A DNA stretch of 64,000 nt from Ardenticatenaceae bacterium (lineage in GTDB: Bacteria > Chloroflexota > Anaerolineae > Promineifilales > Promineifilaceae), in assembly GCA_020634245.1 (NCBI GenBank), contig JACKCC010000014.1, positions 124,001 through 188,000 on the forward strand. Direction: 5' to 3'. The notes beneath the pieces were generated by a model that had not been told where the DNA came from, ran no database searches, and saw only the letters and a program-made list of their open reading frames with translations. Both the position numbers and the translations under genes were made by a program. Positions 24,301-32,148 of this stretch are shown here, one piece after another; position 1 is the stretch's first letter; each line of letters starts with the position of its first letter.

Positions 24301-26518
24301 GTGAGTTCAAAGCGGCGACAAGACTATCCAGGAAATGGGTTCGCCGGGCCTCATTGTCAACCAACGTAAATAGTTCTTCAAACTGGTCGATGACCAGCAG
24401 CAGCTGCGCCCCGTCCTCATTGGGCAGGATGCGGCGGATGGTGCGCAGCAGACCGCGCACATCCTTTTGCATTGGCTCCACCAGGCTGGGCGGCGGATCG
24501 ACGGCGATGGGCAGCAGGGCCAGTTCTAATTCTTCCAGCGGATGGCTGCCAGGAGTCATCTCGGCCACAAACCATTTGTCGGAACCGGGCAGAGCTTCCT
24601 GACGCAGCGCCGGAATCAGCCCCGCTTTGACGACGCTGGATTTGCCGCTGCCGCTGGGGCCGACGACGGCCAGAAAACGGCTCTCGGCCAGCCGGGCGAC
24701 TAACTGCTCAACCAACGCTTCACGGCCGTAAAAGTTGGCGGCGTCGGCTTCCTGGAAAGCGCGCAATCCTTTGTAGGGATTGATGATTTCAACGTCGGCG
24801 GGAACGGCCGTACCAACAAAGGTATCGACTACCACCGGCTGCCGGCCATCCTGGCCGCGCACCGCCTGGCGAAACGCTTCCGCCAAAGCCAGGGCGTCGC
24901 CATAGCGGTCGGCGGGCTGTTTGGCCGTAGCCCGCTGGATGACAGCATCGATTTGCGGCGGCAAATCGGGCCGGCTGGCGCTGACCGGCGGGAAAGGTTC
25001 TTCCAGTTGTTTGTGCAGGAGCATGGCGATGGGGACGTTGGGAAACGGCCGTTCCCCCGTCAACGTCTCATACAAAACCGCGCCCAGGCTGTACAAATCA
25101 GAGGGTGGGCCGACCGACTCGTCCCGCAGCTGCTCCGGCGAGATGTAGTCAGGTGTGCCCATGATTGCGCCAGCGGCCGTTAACTGCAAATCGCCCCTCA
25201 TCTGTTTGGCAATGCCAAAGTCAGAGAGGTAGGCGTTGCCCGCATCGTCAAACAAGATATTGGCCGGTTTGATGTCGCGGTGGATGACTCCTTGACGATG
25301 GGCCGCAGCCAGCGCCGACGTGATCTGATCCAGCATCTTGAGCGTTGGTTCCAAATCCCAGGGACCGCTTTCCAAAGATGTGAGCAAATTACCGCCGCGC
25401 AGCAAACGCATCACCAGATACGCCCCGGCCGGTTCACGCCAGTAATTGTACAGTGGCACGATGTAGGGATGTTCCAGCCGGGCAACGGTTTGGGCTTCGG
25501 CCTCAAAGCGACGGATGAATTCGGGGTCGTCGGCATATTTACGGCGGATAACCTTGACGGCTACTTCCCGCCCGACCGCCGGTTGGATGGCCCGATGGAT
25601 AGCCCCATAGGCACCCTCGCCGATTTTCTCCTTCAATTCAAAACCGCGGACGCCTTGCGCTGGCAGCGCAGCAAAACTCAAATCGCCGGCCCGAATCTGC
25701 TCGTAAACTTCGGTCGTCCGGGTTGTTGGCGCCATCCCCAACTCTTCGGCTAACAGACGGCGGCAGGTTTCGTACAAGGCCAGCGCTTCGGCTCGCTGCC
25801 CGCTGAGAGCCAGGACTTTCATCAACTGCCGGTAGGCGCTTTCGCGCAGATTGTCGATTTCCAACTGCTGTTCGGCGTAGGCGCGGGCCTCGGCGTAGGC
25901 AGTTTGGCGGGTAGCGATGGCCGTCAAGGTTTCCAGGGCGTCGAGCGCCTGGCGGCGGTATCCCTGCCGCTTGATCTCAGCCCATTCTTCAAATTCGTTG
26001 CTGTCGTCCAGGTAAAAATCGGCCAGGAAATCGCCGGTGTAGAGGGAAACGGCCGTTTCCAAGTTTTGGCGGCATTCATGACACAAAAACAGGTCCAAAT
26101 GGTCGTGGGTTTGAACTCTTCGGGTCAGCGTTTCAAAACGGATGACATCGCTGTCCACGCCAGCCAGGGGATTGAGTTGGATGGTTTGGCGGTTGGCGAG
26201 GAGGAGGGGAACGGCTGCTTCGACTTCGCTCACCACAAGCGTTTCTCCATCGCCTGCGGCAGCTTCGGATTTCAGCGGCAAATCAGGCACAGCGCTGCGC
26301 AAATTGTAGATGATCTGGCGCAAATTCTGCCGCGCTGACCGCTCCGGCATCCCCGGCCAGAGCATGGTCATCAACGACTCTCGGCGATGGGGAGTGGCTG
26401 GTTCGGCGGCCAGATAAATAAGAAGGGCCTGCACTTTGGCGGTGCGAAAGCTATGCAGGAGGTCGTCATCCAGCGTCGCCTGGAAACGACCGAATAGAGA
26501 AAGCGTTAAAACACTCAT
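21269..26518 (-). CDS. Giant SARP-Ser/Thr kinase-nSTAND-WD40 signalling protein, truncated by IS
   Basis: The frame encodes 1749 residues, the last few inside the IS; without the IS the protein would have 1992. Order of domains: AfsR/SARP-type winged helix plus BTAD (1-280; LTLSLFGRFQATLDD, RRESLMTMLWPG); Ser/Thr kinase (about 290-555; IGEGAYGAIHRA, HRDIKPANILF, SDFGIAK, GTPDYISPEQL); nSTAND P-loop ATPase (about 590-930; Walker A GPSGSGKSSVVKAG, Walker B LLLVIDQFEELF); a membrane helix near 1050 (IIVVVLVVASLVGVILTTAVF); an Ala/Glu coiled coil; then WD40 blades from about 1215 (GHTERVQKVIFSPDGKTAL). GAGGAGG precedes the ATG. A DNA-binding head on a kinase and ATPase tethered to the membrane suggests signal-gated transcription control. 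The missing end held the last blades and a PPC-like domain. Confidence 0.9.
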   Translation of the reverse strand: MSVLTLSLFGRFQATLDDDLLHSFRTAKVQALLIYLAAEPATPHRRESLMTMLWPGMPERSARQNLRQIIYNLRSAVPDLPLKSEAAAGDGETLVVSEVEAAVPLLLANRQTIQLNPLAGVDSDVIRFETLTRRVQTHDHLDLFLCHECRQNLETAVSLYTGDFLADFYLDDSNEFEEWAEIKRQGYRRQALDALETLTAIATRQTAYAEARAYAEQQLEIDNLRESAYRQLMKVLALSGQRAEALALYETCRRLLAEELGMAPTTRTTEVYEQIRAGDLSFAALPAQGVRGFELKEKIGEGAYGAIHRAIQPAVGREVAVKVIRRKYADDPEFIRRFEAEAQTVARLEHPYIVPLYNYWREPAGAYLVMRLLRGGNLLTSLESGPWDLEPTLKMLDQITSALAAAHRQGVIHRDIKPANILFDDAGNAYLSDFGIAKQMRGDLQLTAAGAIMGTPDYISPEQLRDESVGPPSDLYSLGAVLYETLTGERPFPNVPIAMLLHKQLEEPFPPVSASRPDLPPQIDAVIQRATAKQPADRYGDALALAEAFRQAVRGQDGRQPVVVDTFVGTAVPADVEIINPYKGLRAFQEADAANFYGREALVEQLVARLAESRFLAVVGPSGSGKSSVVKAGLIPALRQEALPGSDKWFVAEMTPGSHPLEELELALLPIAVDPPPSLVEPMQKDVRGLLRTIRRILPNEDGAQLLLVIDQFEELFTLVDNEARRTHFLDSLVAALNSPRCPLRVVVTLRADFYDRPLQYQPLANLFKQHTELILPLALDELTWAIQEPARRVGVGFEKGVVNAILSDIHDQPGALPLLQYALTELFEERQDHAITLTAYRSVGGVLGALGQTAEELYTSLGEAGQAAARQLFLRLVTLGEGVEDTRRRVRLSELQTLRVSETLRVLDEVVDQYGRHRLLTFDNDPITREPTVEVAHEALLREWQRLRHWLDESRGDVRLQRLLAGAAAEWRAAEQDESFILRGSRLDQFAGWSEQTNLALTGDEHTYLAASLEARRKRETAEAARQEKERALEQRSLQRLRIIVVVLVVASLVGVILTTAVFNQSQTARRNETVALQNAATATIAQGQALFQAATAESAEGRAETQANLAATRAAEAAASAIEAQDQRTIALEQQSIAEQEARSALEAYSLSLAVHAQQALKDLDSGTALVLALEAANIVDPPPEVIETLKQVAFAPGARRQYTITDENGEPIPVFSVAVSPDGRTALAGLRNGNIIFLDIETGETLRTFTGHTERVQKVIFSPDGKTALSGGCDAEVILWEIATGKELQRFSGHSGCVYALDFSPDGRQAVSGGINSYDYQIPGDLFLWDVASGELIHRFEGGHLYGIRAAVFSPDGSTLLSGEHAAGGLGWEYGAPLLLWDVKSGEIIQRFAAPNEVVYAIAINPNNGTALSTAINKIYLWDLQTGEELRVFEGLDTTASSVSFSPDGRQAMASDSGGGIFLWDVASGNLLHRFAQTDNAVAAFLPNGRTALSSSADGSLVLWDLFNAAEVRRFEGHEGGINDVAFTPDGEKALSLGGNDTRFSVPGENDNSLRLWDVATGEQLQVFEGHSDMGLSIDISPDGRQALSVALDSTMRLWDLESGTEIRHFEFPDFMTDVSFSSDGKRALTVADSPAILLWDLETGEILKHFYGQTGGLSVAIFSPDDKKALSGSLDGDIVLWDVASGEQLRRFWREHNFVLDLVFSPDGRLVAEGDGEQVVVWDIETREILRVFTDWTFDIVNQTQ

Positions 26519-26981
26519 CCGTTTAGCCTCCTCAAGCTAGCGGCCAGCTTGCTAAATGGCTCCGATGGTTAATGTGAACGTATTCCTTTGATTATGACGC
26601 AATAGGCGCTTCGTGATTCGTTGTTGAGAGAATTCTGTTCACGTGACCTGATTCTAGCACAAAAATCTCGAGTAATGCCGTTTGTTGACGATTTTGGTTG
26701 ATTTGTTGACGGTTGGTGACGGGAAGGCGTCAACGGCCGTTAAACAACAACGGATTTGGGAAAGGAACGGATTGATTTTAAAAATCAAACCCGTTTTTTC
26801 TACAGCCATCATTGTCAGGCTGAAATCGAAAAATCAGTCTTTTCCGCCTCTTTTCAATTGTTGACACATTGTTGACGCAAAACGCCCATCTGTTGATGCC
26901 AGCTAGACAGGCCGATGACGGATAAGCGCGAAACTGCAAACAAGAAAAAACACAGTGCCGCAAGGCACAGCGAGGTGGGAA
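26519..26981. promoter_or_regulatory. Divergent control region with repeated GTTGACR words
   Basis: The 463-base spacer between the giant SARP-kinase gene (minus) and the trypsin-like gene (plus) holds GTTGACG at 26684, GTTGA at 26697, GTTGAC at 26705, then GTTGACA at 26860, GTTGACG at 26871 and GTTGATG at 26892. Spacings of 21, 11 and 21 bases place sites on the same DNA face. SARP proteins are known to bind direct repeats with 11-base periodicity, so these may be sites for the SARP head encoded next door. For the minus strand an extended -10 (TGCTAGAAT, complement of 26651-26659) lies downstream of the first group. A 5-bp stem with a GCAA loop (GTGCC/GGCAC, 26955-26968) precedes the plus-strand ribosome site. 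An octamer is at 26733. Confidence 0.5.
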
Positions 26982-27785
26982 ATGGTACGCAAATTTTTGT
27001 TCATCAGTTTAGCCGGTCTTTTATTAACAGTCTCTTTGGGATTCACCAACTTCAAAAAAACAGTTCTGGCTTCCTCAGACACAATTGACGCCGAGGCCCA
27101 ACAGCAAATCCTGGACGCAACGGTTCGCATCACTTTGTTCGCGCCGCTAACTGATGACGCGGACAATCCACAATATGTAACGGTGGACGGCCAGCAGGCC
27201 ATTCAATATGTGGTCGGCGAAGGATTGGGGACGCTGGCCCGCTCCGGTTCAGACGTTTTCATCATCACCCACGACCACTGGACACTGCTGACGCCCAATC
27301 TGACCAAAGTACAGTTTCACAACGTAGTCGGCGAGTTGCTGCTGGAAGTGAGCGGGGCAGATTTTCAGCAAATGATCCGCTACCGCGATGGCGGTACGAT
27401 GGTTTTGAATGCTGCGGACGAATTGGTGAGTGGGTTGACGGCAGTCTCCCCTGGTGACAGCCGATCCGTTGGTAAAAACGATATTGTCTATCTAGCTTAC
27501 CGCCAGCCCGAAAACGGTATAGTCAGTGTTGTGGCAATGTTGGTGAAAAAAGAAATGACTTACAAGGGAAAAGCTATTTTCAAATTGACCAGTTTGAACG
27601 GCAAGTTTGTTGTGGAAGGCAATTCTGGGGGCGGTTTACTTTTTAATCACCAATTGGTTGGGAATATGTGGGGAACAATTTTGGAACGGCAAGTGTTACG
27701 TGAGACAGGTGAAGTGATTAGCCCACTGGCTCAAACCAGCCTCAGTCTGGCTGCCCAGTTGCCTAATAATATTTTGCTACAGTAA
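26982..27785 (+). CDS. Secreted trypsin-like serine protease-fold protein
   Basis: Starting at the ATG at 26982 (AGGTGGG just upstream) gives 267 residues; an earlier start at 26955 lacks a ribosome site. A signal peptide (MVRKFLFISLAGLLLTVSLG) precedes the mature part. The fold looks trypsin-like: GEGLGTLARSGSDVFIITHDHW supplies the catalytic His region, an acidic residue lies in MIRYRDGGTMVLN, and EGNSGGGLLFNHQLVGNMWG is the Gly-x-Ser-Gly-Gly nucleophile loop. It is shorter and more diverged than typical proteases, so substrate and activity are uncertain. It is divergent from the giant SARP-kinase gene and shares its control region. Trypsin-like proteins are common partners of EAD-type adaptor domains, one of which is encoded next door. 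Confidence 0.68.
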   Translation: MVRKFLFISLAGLLLTVSLGFTNFKKTVLASSDTIDAEAQQQILDATVRITLFAPLTDDADNPQYVTVDGQQAIQYVVGEGLGTLARSGSDVFIITHDHWTLLTPNLTKVQFHNVVGELLLEVSGADFQQMIRYRDGGTMVLNAADELVSGLTAVSPGDSRSVGKNDIVYLAYRQPENGIVSVVAMLVKKEMTYKGKAIFKLTSLNGKFVVEGNSGGGLLFNHQLVGNMWGTILERQVLRETGEVISPLAQTSLSLAAQLPNNILLQ

Positions 27786-27961
27786 TGGTTTCTCTTGAAG
27801 CATGGCGCTCCCCCAGCGTCATGCGCCCCAATTCAGCGCCGCCGCGTATTGACACAGGATAGTTTTTCACCGGCAAAACAGGTTCCACCTCGCAAAAGGC
27901 TGTGTGTCAAAAAGAAAGACTATTTTCCAATACCGGCGGCGCTATTTGTTTGGAGGAAAGG

Positions 27962-30052
27962 CTACCATTCCAACGCCGGGCGGCGTTCCTGGCAGATAGC
28001 AAGGAGTTCGGCGAAACGGCCGTTCTGCACCACGTACACCATCAACTCCCGCACCATCGAACTGAGCCGCTCATCGAAATCATCCTCGCGTAAATTCATC
28101 TGAAATAGCACGTCAATCATTTCATCCTTGTTAAACGATTGGACAATTTGATTGCGCAGCGCAAACAGGTCACGGCCGTCCGGCGCTTTAATGGTCGACA
28201 GGATTTCCAGGCTGCCGGTGGAGATGGAGGGCGGCGTTAACGGCGCGGTCGCTGGCAGTTCATCACCTTCGGCCACTTCCAGGTAAAAGATACGTTCCAG
28301 TTTGTGGACGCCGTTGCTCTTGTCTATGTACTCGATGAGAAGCTGCATGGGGACGCTGGAGCCGTGCGCTTTAGGCGACACATCCAGCCAATGCTGGTAT
28401 TCGCGGCCCGGCTGGAGGGTGATAATCGTTTGCGTCCGGGCCGACTGGCCTTCAAAACGGTCGTCTTTGATGGAAACTTGCAGCCCGCGGGCCACGCCAA
28501 AACCTTCGTTGCGGACGGTGTAATTGACCCTGGCCCAGGCGTCCATTTCCATCGGGCCTTCCGGCTCAACCTCTACAGTCAAGACAGGTTGGCGGCGGAA
28601 ACGGGCGGTTTCCTGTTCGCAGCGCTGACGCTCTTCTTTTTGACCGGTTTCGGCATAAGCGCGGGCGGCCTGTTCCCAGGCCAATGCTTTTTCTTCGTCA
28701 CCAATTTGGCCATTGCCCAGCAGTTGGCGGGCATATTGTTCAAAGGCTTCGGCCCGTTTGCCATAGCGGTCTATTTGCTGCCATAGTTTGGCGGCTTCCA
28801 GCCAACTACCGCCTAATTCGTACTGCTGCGCGGCCCGTTCTAACTGACCCAGTTCATACCAAACAGCGGCGGCAGCCAGCGGTTCACCGGCCGCTTCATG
28901 CACTTTGGCCTTTTGTTCAAGAATGGCAGGGGCCACTTTGGCTGCGGCCGTTGTGGCTGCTGTGTCTGCTGCTGCGGGGTCGCTTGTTGTTTCTGGTACA
29001 AACGGCCGTTCCCAGGCCACCCCATTTCCGCCTCGATCCACCACCAACAGGGCCGACTTGGCTAAAACCGGCGGCGTCTCGATGCGGCGGGGTAGTTCAT
29101 AGCGCCACCGTTCTACGCCGCTGACCAGATCGAGGGCGTACAGATGATGATCTTCACTGGTGCAGTAAACGGTATCGTGGATGATGAGGGGTTGGGCGGA
29201 AATTGGGCGAGAAGTGGGGAATGTCCATTGGATACGGCCGTTACGCCGATCTAACGCGGCCATACCTTCAGCAAAACCCACGTATAGGGTGTCGTTATGA
29301 AGAGTGGGCGCGCTTAACGGCCGTTGCGCCCCTACCGTCGCCTGCCAGACCATCTGGCCTGTCTCACGTTCCAGGGCAAAGACACTGCCCTGGCTGCTAA
29401 CCGCGTATACAAACGCACCGATCACAATGGGCGTTTGGTCCAGCCAATCCCGTTTGCTGCCCTGAAACTGAAAATGCCAGCGTTCGTTGCCATCCAGAGC
29501 TACGGCCAGCAAATCAGGGCTGCGGCAGGGAATGTAAGCCACACCATCGGCGATGACCGGCGCGGCCTGGGATGCGGCGGCGGACAAGGGGATGCGATGC
29601 TGGTCATCTCCCCCCGTTTCCGGGCTGATGATGAGCAAATTTTTGCCGCCGGCCACAACAAAAAGCTGCCGATCTTTCACGACCGGGGCCGAAAAATGCT
29701 GTTCTTCTACCTCACCCTGCCAAAAGATTGTCCCGGCTTCGTCAAAGGCCAACAGACCGCCCTGACCGTTCAAAAAGTCACTGCTGCTGGTAGCCACGAC
29801 GGCGATTTCCCGTCCTTCGGCCATCAGATGGTAAGCCTGCATCCCGCTAACCAGGGCATATTCAAAAGCGTGCTGCCAGCGCGTTTGGCCGGTGGCCAAA
29901 TCCAGGGCCAGCAATCCGCTGTGCTGGACCACCGGGCCTGATGGCTGGGTAGCCAGCAGCAAGGTATCACTAAAGACCAGCGAGGGCTGGCTGATGGTTT
30001 GATCTAATTCGGCCGTCCAGATTGTGTTGGGTGCTGTCATATGACTAAACAT
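27962..30052 (-). CDS. PQQ-like beta-propeller protein with C-terminal effector-associated-like domain
   Basis: A 696-residue cytoplasmic protein with no signal peptide. Residues about 10-345 are PQQ-type propeller blades (LLALDLATGQTRWQHAF, VFALERETGQMVWQATV, LYALDLVSGVERWRYEL). Residues 370-480 are Ala-rich TPR-like helices (AAAVWYELGQLERAAQQYELGG). Residues 495-600 resemble a CARDB/Ig-like sandwich (AWARVNYTVRNEGFGVARGL). The last 70 residues (LRNQIVQSFNKDEM ... NGRFAELLAICQERRPALEW) closely follow the pattern of effector-associated domains, death-like adaptors that couple sensors to effectors in bacterial conflict systems. No convincing ribosome site is visible. It follows the Ser/Thr kinase gene on the same strand with a 16-bp hairpin between. 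Confidence 0.78.
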   Translation of the reverse strand: MFSHMTAPNTIWTAELDQTISQPSLVFSDTLLLATQPSGPVVQHSGLLALDLATGQTRWQHAFEYALVSGMQAYHLMAEGREIAVVATSSSDFLNGQGGLLAFDEAGTIFWQGEVEEQHFSAPVVKDRQLFVVAGGKNLLIISPETGGDDQHRIPLSAAASQAAPVIADGVAYIPCRSPDLLAVALDGNERWHFQFQGSKRDWLDQTPIVIGAFVYAVSSQGSVFALERETGQMVWQATVGAQRPLSAPTLHNDTLYVGFAEGMAALDRRNGRIQWTFPTSRPISAQPLIIHDTVYCTSEDHHLYALDLVSGVERWRYELPRRIETPPVLAKSALLVVDRGGNGVAWERPFVPETTSDPAAADTAATTAAAKVAPAILEQKAKVHEAAGEPLAAAAVWYELGQLERAAQQYELGGSWLEAAKLWQQIDRYGKRAEAFEQYARQLLGNGQIGDEEKALAWEQAARAYAETGQKEERQRCEQETARFRRQPVLTVEVEPEGPMEMDAWARVNYTVRNEGFGVARGLQVSIKDDRFEGQSARTQTIITLQPGREYQHWLDVSPKAHGSSVPMQLLIEYIDKSNGVHKLERIFYLEVAEGDELPATAPLTPPSISTGSLEILSTIKAPDGRDLFALRNQIVQSFNKDEMIDVLFQMNLREDDFDERLSSMVRELMVYVVQNGRFAELLAICQERRPALEW

Positions 30053-30085
30053 TGTGGGTTTTCAGGATTTTGTGCGGTTATTGCT

Positions 30086-30135
30086 CATACGTCATGCGTC
30101 ATGTGTGGTGTTTCCCTGGTGACGCATGATGTATG
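30086..30135. repeat. 16-bp inverted repeat of GTCATGCGTCA words
   Basis: CATACGTCATGCGTCA (30086-30101) pairs with TGACGCATGATGTATG (30120-30135) with one mismatch across an 18-base loop. It lies 45 bases past the kinase stop and upstream of the propeller-EAD gene, without a T-tract. It is probably a weak terminator or processing hairpin, and is built from repeated short words like other spacers here. Confidence 0.65.
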
Positions 30136-30180
30136 ACGCATGAAACGACGTAAACCCCAAGAATTCCTAGAGAGTAATTG

Positions 30181-31911
30181 TTAAGGCGTGTAAGTGAAGT
30201 TGTCGAAGCCAACCTTCAAATCCTGGTCAATGTCATTGTACAAAATCAATCCGATACTGCCTTTGGTAAGTTGTTGGTTTTGTGCCTGGCCGACCATATC
30301 GCCATTGACATAAAATATCATCGAGCCATTGTTTACTGAGACGGTCAGCTTGTTGGTGGAGCCAACGGCCGTATTCACCGTCTGGCTCTGTGCTCTATCC
30401 AGCAGTATGTCAAAATCGGAGCAAAAATCCGCACAGTAAGCCACCGAAGCATTGCCATCACTGTCCAGGTAGAATTCATACCAGTCGCCGTTCAAATCAT
30501 CAGCCATGAACAGCAGGCCAAAACCGGCAGTGAGTTCCTCGGCTTGCGGCATGGTTAGCTCCACTTCGTAAGTGCCATCGCCGAAAACGTCCTGGTAGCA
30601 TATCCAGCTAAATCCTTCGGTGCGGGTTACAAAGGTGGCCTGGCCGTTGGCAATGTTAAAGTCGTCAGTGGGGATCAGTCCATCAACCGGCCAACCCTCC
30701 GAATCGTCAAAGTAGTTGAAGCTGGCATCATTGGTGCTGCTATCTTGGGCGGCGGGCGCGTCAACGGCCGTTTCCCCACCACGACTTTCGGAAACAGGCT
30801 GTTCAGGCGCATCCCCTGGGTTAGAGCCGCCGGATAGGGCGAAGATGCCGATGATGGCGATGACGACGACGCCTACCATGGCGTAGAGCCATTTGGGAAT
30901 CCCGCCGCTTTTAGCGGCTGGTTTGGTTGAGGCCGGTATAGCGGCTGGTGGTGGGGACATTGGTTCGGATACGGCCGTTGCCACTTCTGCCTTTGGCTCT
31001 GGTTTCATCTCAATAACCGGAGTGGATCGCGTGGGAATAGGTTCTGGCTTAGTTTCCACAACGGGGGCGGCTTTGGTGGGAACGGCCGTTGCCCCCCCAT
31101 TGAGCACCGCTTGAATCGCCGCCACCATTTCGCCGCCCGTCGCATACCGTTCATCCCGATTCTTGGCCATCGCTTTTTCGATAACGGCCTGGATACCGGC
31201 CGGTAAATCAGCTCGGGCATCCAGTACGTTGGGAATAGGCGTGGTCAGTTGCATGATGAGCAGGCGGGGCATGCTCTCGTGAGTGTAGGGAGCCGTGCCG
31301 GTGAGCATTTCGTAGAGGATGATGCCCAACGAGTAGATGTCGGAACGGCCGTCAATATTCGGGTTGCCATCAGCTTGTTCGGGACTCATATAGGCCGGCG
31401 TGCCCAACGTGTTGCCCGTCCGCGTATAACTTTCCGAGCTTTCGGCCAGCTTAACGATGCCAAAATCGCCCAAATACGCTTCGCCATCCTCGTCAAACAT
31501 GATATTGCCCGGCTTCAAATCGCGGTGAACGATTTCCTTACTATGCGCTTTGTCTAGTGCGCTGGCTACCCGTTCCACAATGTGAGCCGCCTCTTTCAGG
31601 CTCATCGACCCTTCCGCAATACGATCCTTGAGTGAACCGCCCTTCATCAGCCGCATGACAAAATAGGGCCATTCGCCATCCTCGCCATAATCGTACATGG
31701 AAACGATACTGCCATGCTCCAGGGCGGCGACGGTTTTAGCCTCGCGCTCAAATCTGGCCGAAAATTCCGGGTCGTGGGCAAAGTAATTGGGCAGTAATTT
31801 CAAAGCCACCTCCCGTTCCAGCACCGGATCATAAGCCAGATAAACGGTAGCCATACCGCCGCGCCCCAGCTCGCTTTTGATTTCGTAGCGGCCAATCTTC
31901 TTGTCACTCAT
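30181..31911 (-). CDS. Membrane Ser/Thr protein kinase (PknB-like) with extracellular jelly-roll domain
   Basis: A 576-residue kinase with GGAGG before its ATG. The kinase domain (about 8-265) is complete: GRGGMATVYLAYD glycine loop, catalytic HRDLKPGNIMFD, DFGIVKLAE and GTPAYMSPEQADG. A Pro/Ala/Thr-rich juxtamembrane region (270-340) leads to one membrane helix (about 343-365; YAMVGVVVIAIIGIFALSG). The outer part (about 405-576) is a beta-rich domain with a Cys-x3-Cys pair (YCADFCSDF) and a GIGLILYND-like strand pattern similar to 3-keto-disaccharide hydrolase/laminin-G folds, which bind sugars or proteins. It probably senses an envelope ligand and phosphorylates cytoplasmic targets, possibly the neighbouring propeller-EAD protein. 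Confidence 0.9.
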   Translation of the reverse strand: MSDKKIGRYEIKSELGRGGMATVYLAYDPVLEREVALKLLPNYFAHDPEFSARFEREAKTVAALEHGSIVSMYDYGEDGEWPYFVMRLMKGGSLKDRIAEGSMSLKEAAHIVERVASALDKAHSKEIVHRDLKPGNIMFDEDGEAYLGDFGIVKLAESSESYTRTGNTLGTPAYMSPEQADGNPNIDGRSDIYSLGIILYEMLTGTAPYTHESMPRLLIMQLTTPIPNVLDARADLPAGIQAVIEKAMAKNRDERYATGGEMVAAIQAVLNGGATAVPTKAAPVVETKPEPIPTRSTPVIEMKPEPKAEVATAVSEPMSPPPAAIPASTKPAAKSGGIPKWLYAMVGVVVIAIIGIFALSGGSNPGDAPEQPVSESRGGETAVDAPAAQDSSTNDASFNYFDDSEGWPVDGLIPTDDFNIANGQATFVTRTEGFSWICYQDVFGDGTYEVELTMPQAEELTAGFGLLFMADDLNGDWYEFYLDSDGNASVAYCADFCSDFDILLDRAQSQTVNTAVGSTNKLTVSVNNGSMIFYVNGDMVGQAQNQQLTKGSIGLILYNDIDQDLKVGFDNFTYTP

Positions 31912-32148
31912 TGTGGAAACCTCCAGAGTAATTTACCTGCTTTTTGATGTTGATCGTCTTGATGAGGGGAAAAGCACTATATTATAAAAGTCAATCAGCA
32001 AACTATGCAAACTTTTTCTTATATTTATCTGGTTTTGCTATTAAATTGGGTCAAAAACAGGGTTGGGTAGTCTACTTGTATTATCCGTGCGCTATAATTT
32101 CCTGAAGAATTCGAGATTATACAGCGTAGCATGTGATGCCGAATCAAA
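31912..32148. promoter_or_regulatory. Divergent promoter region between kinase and membrane protein genes
   Basis: This spacer is clearly AT-rich. A perfect TATAAT (32093-32098) lies 50 bases before the plus-strand ATG at 32149; the matching -35 is poor. For the minus strand several TATA-like words occur (for example around 31979-31987), but none pairs clearly with a -35 box. Confidence 0.4.

Noticed and set aside
26682..26864. 60-codon frame in the divergent control region
   Set aside because: No ribosome site, overlaps the phased repeats, and the predicted peptide looks random.
27795..28103. 102-codon frame after the trypsin-like gene
   Set aside because: Overlaps the end of the propeller-EAD gene and has no ribosome site or sensible composition. 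The 27786-27961 spacer shows nothing else I can support.
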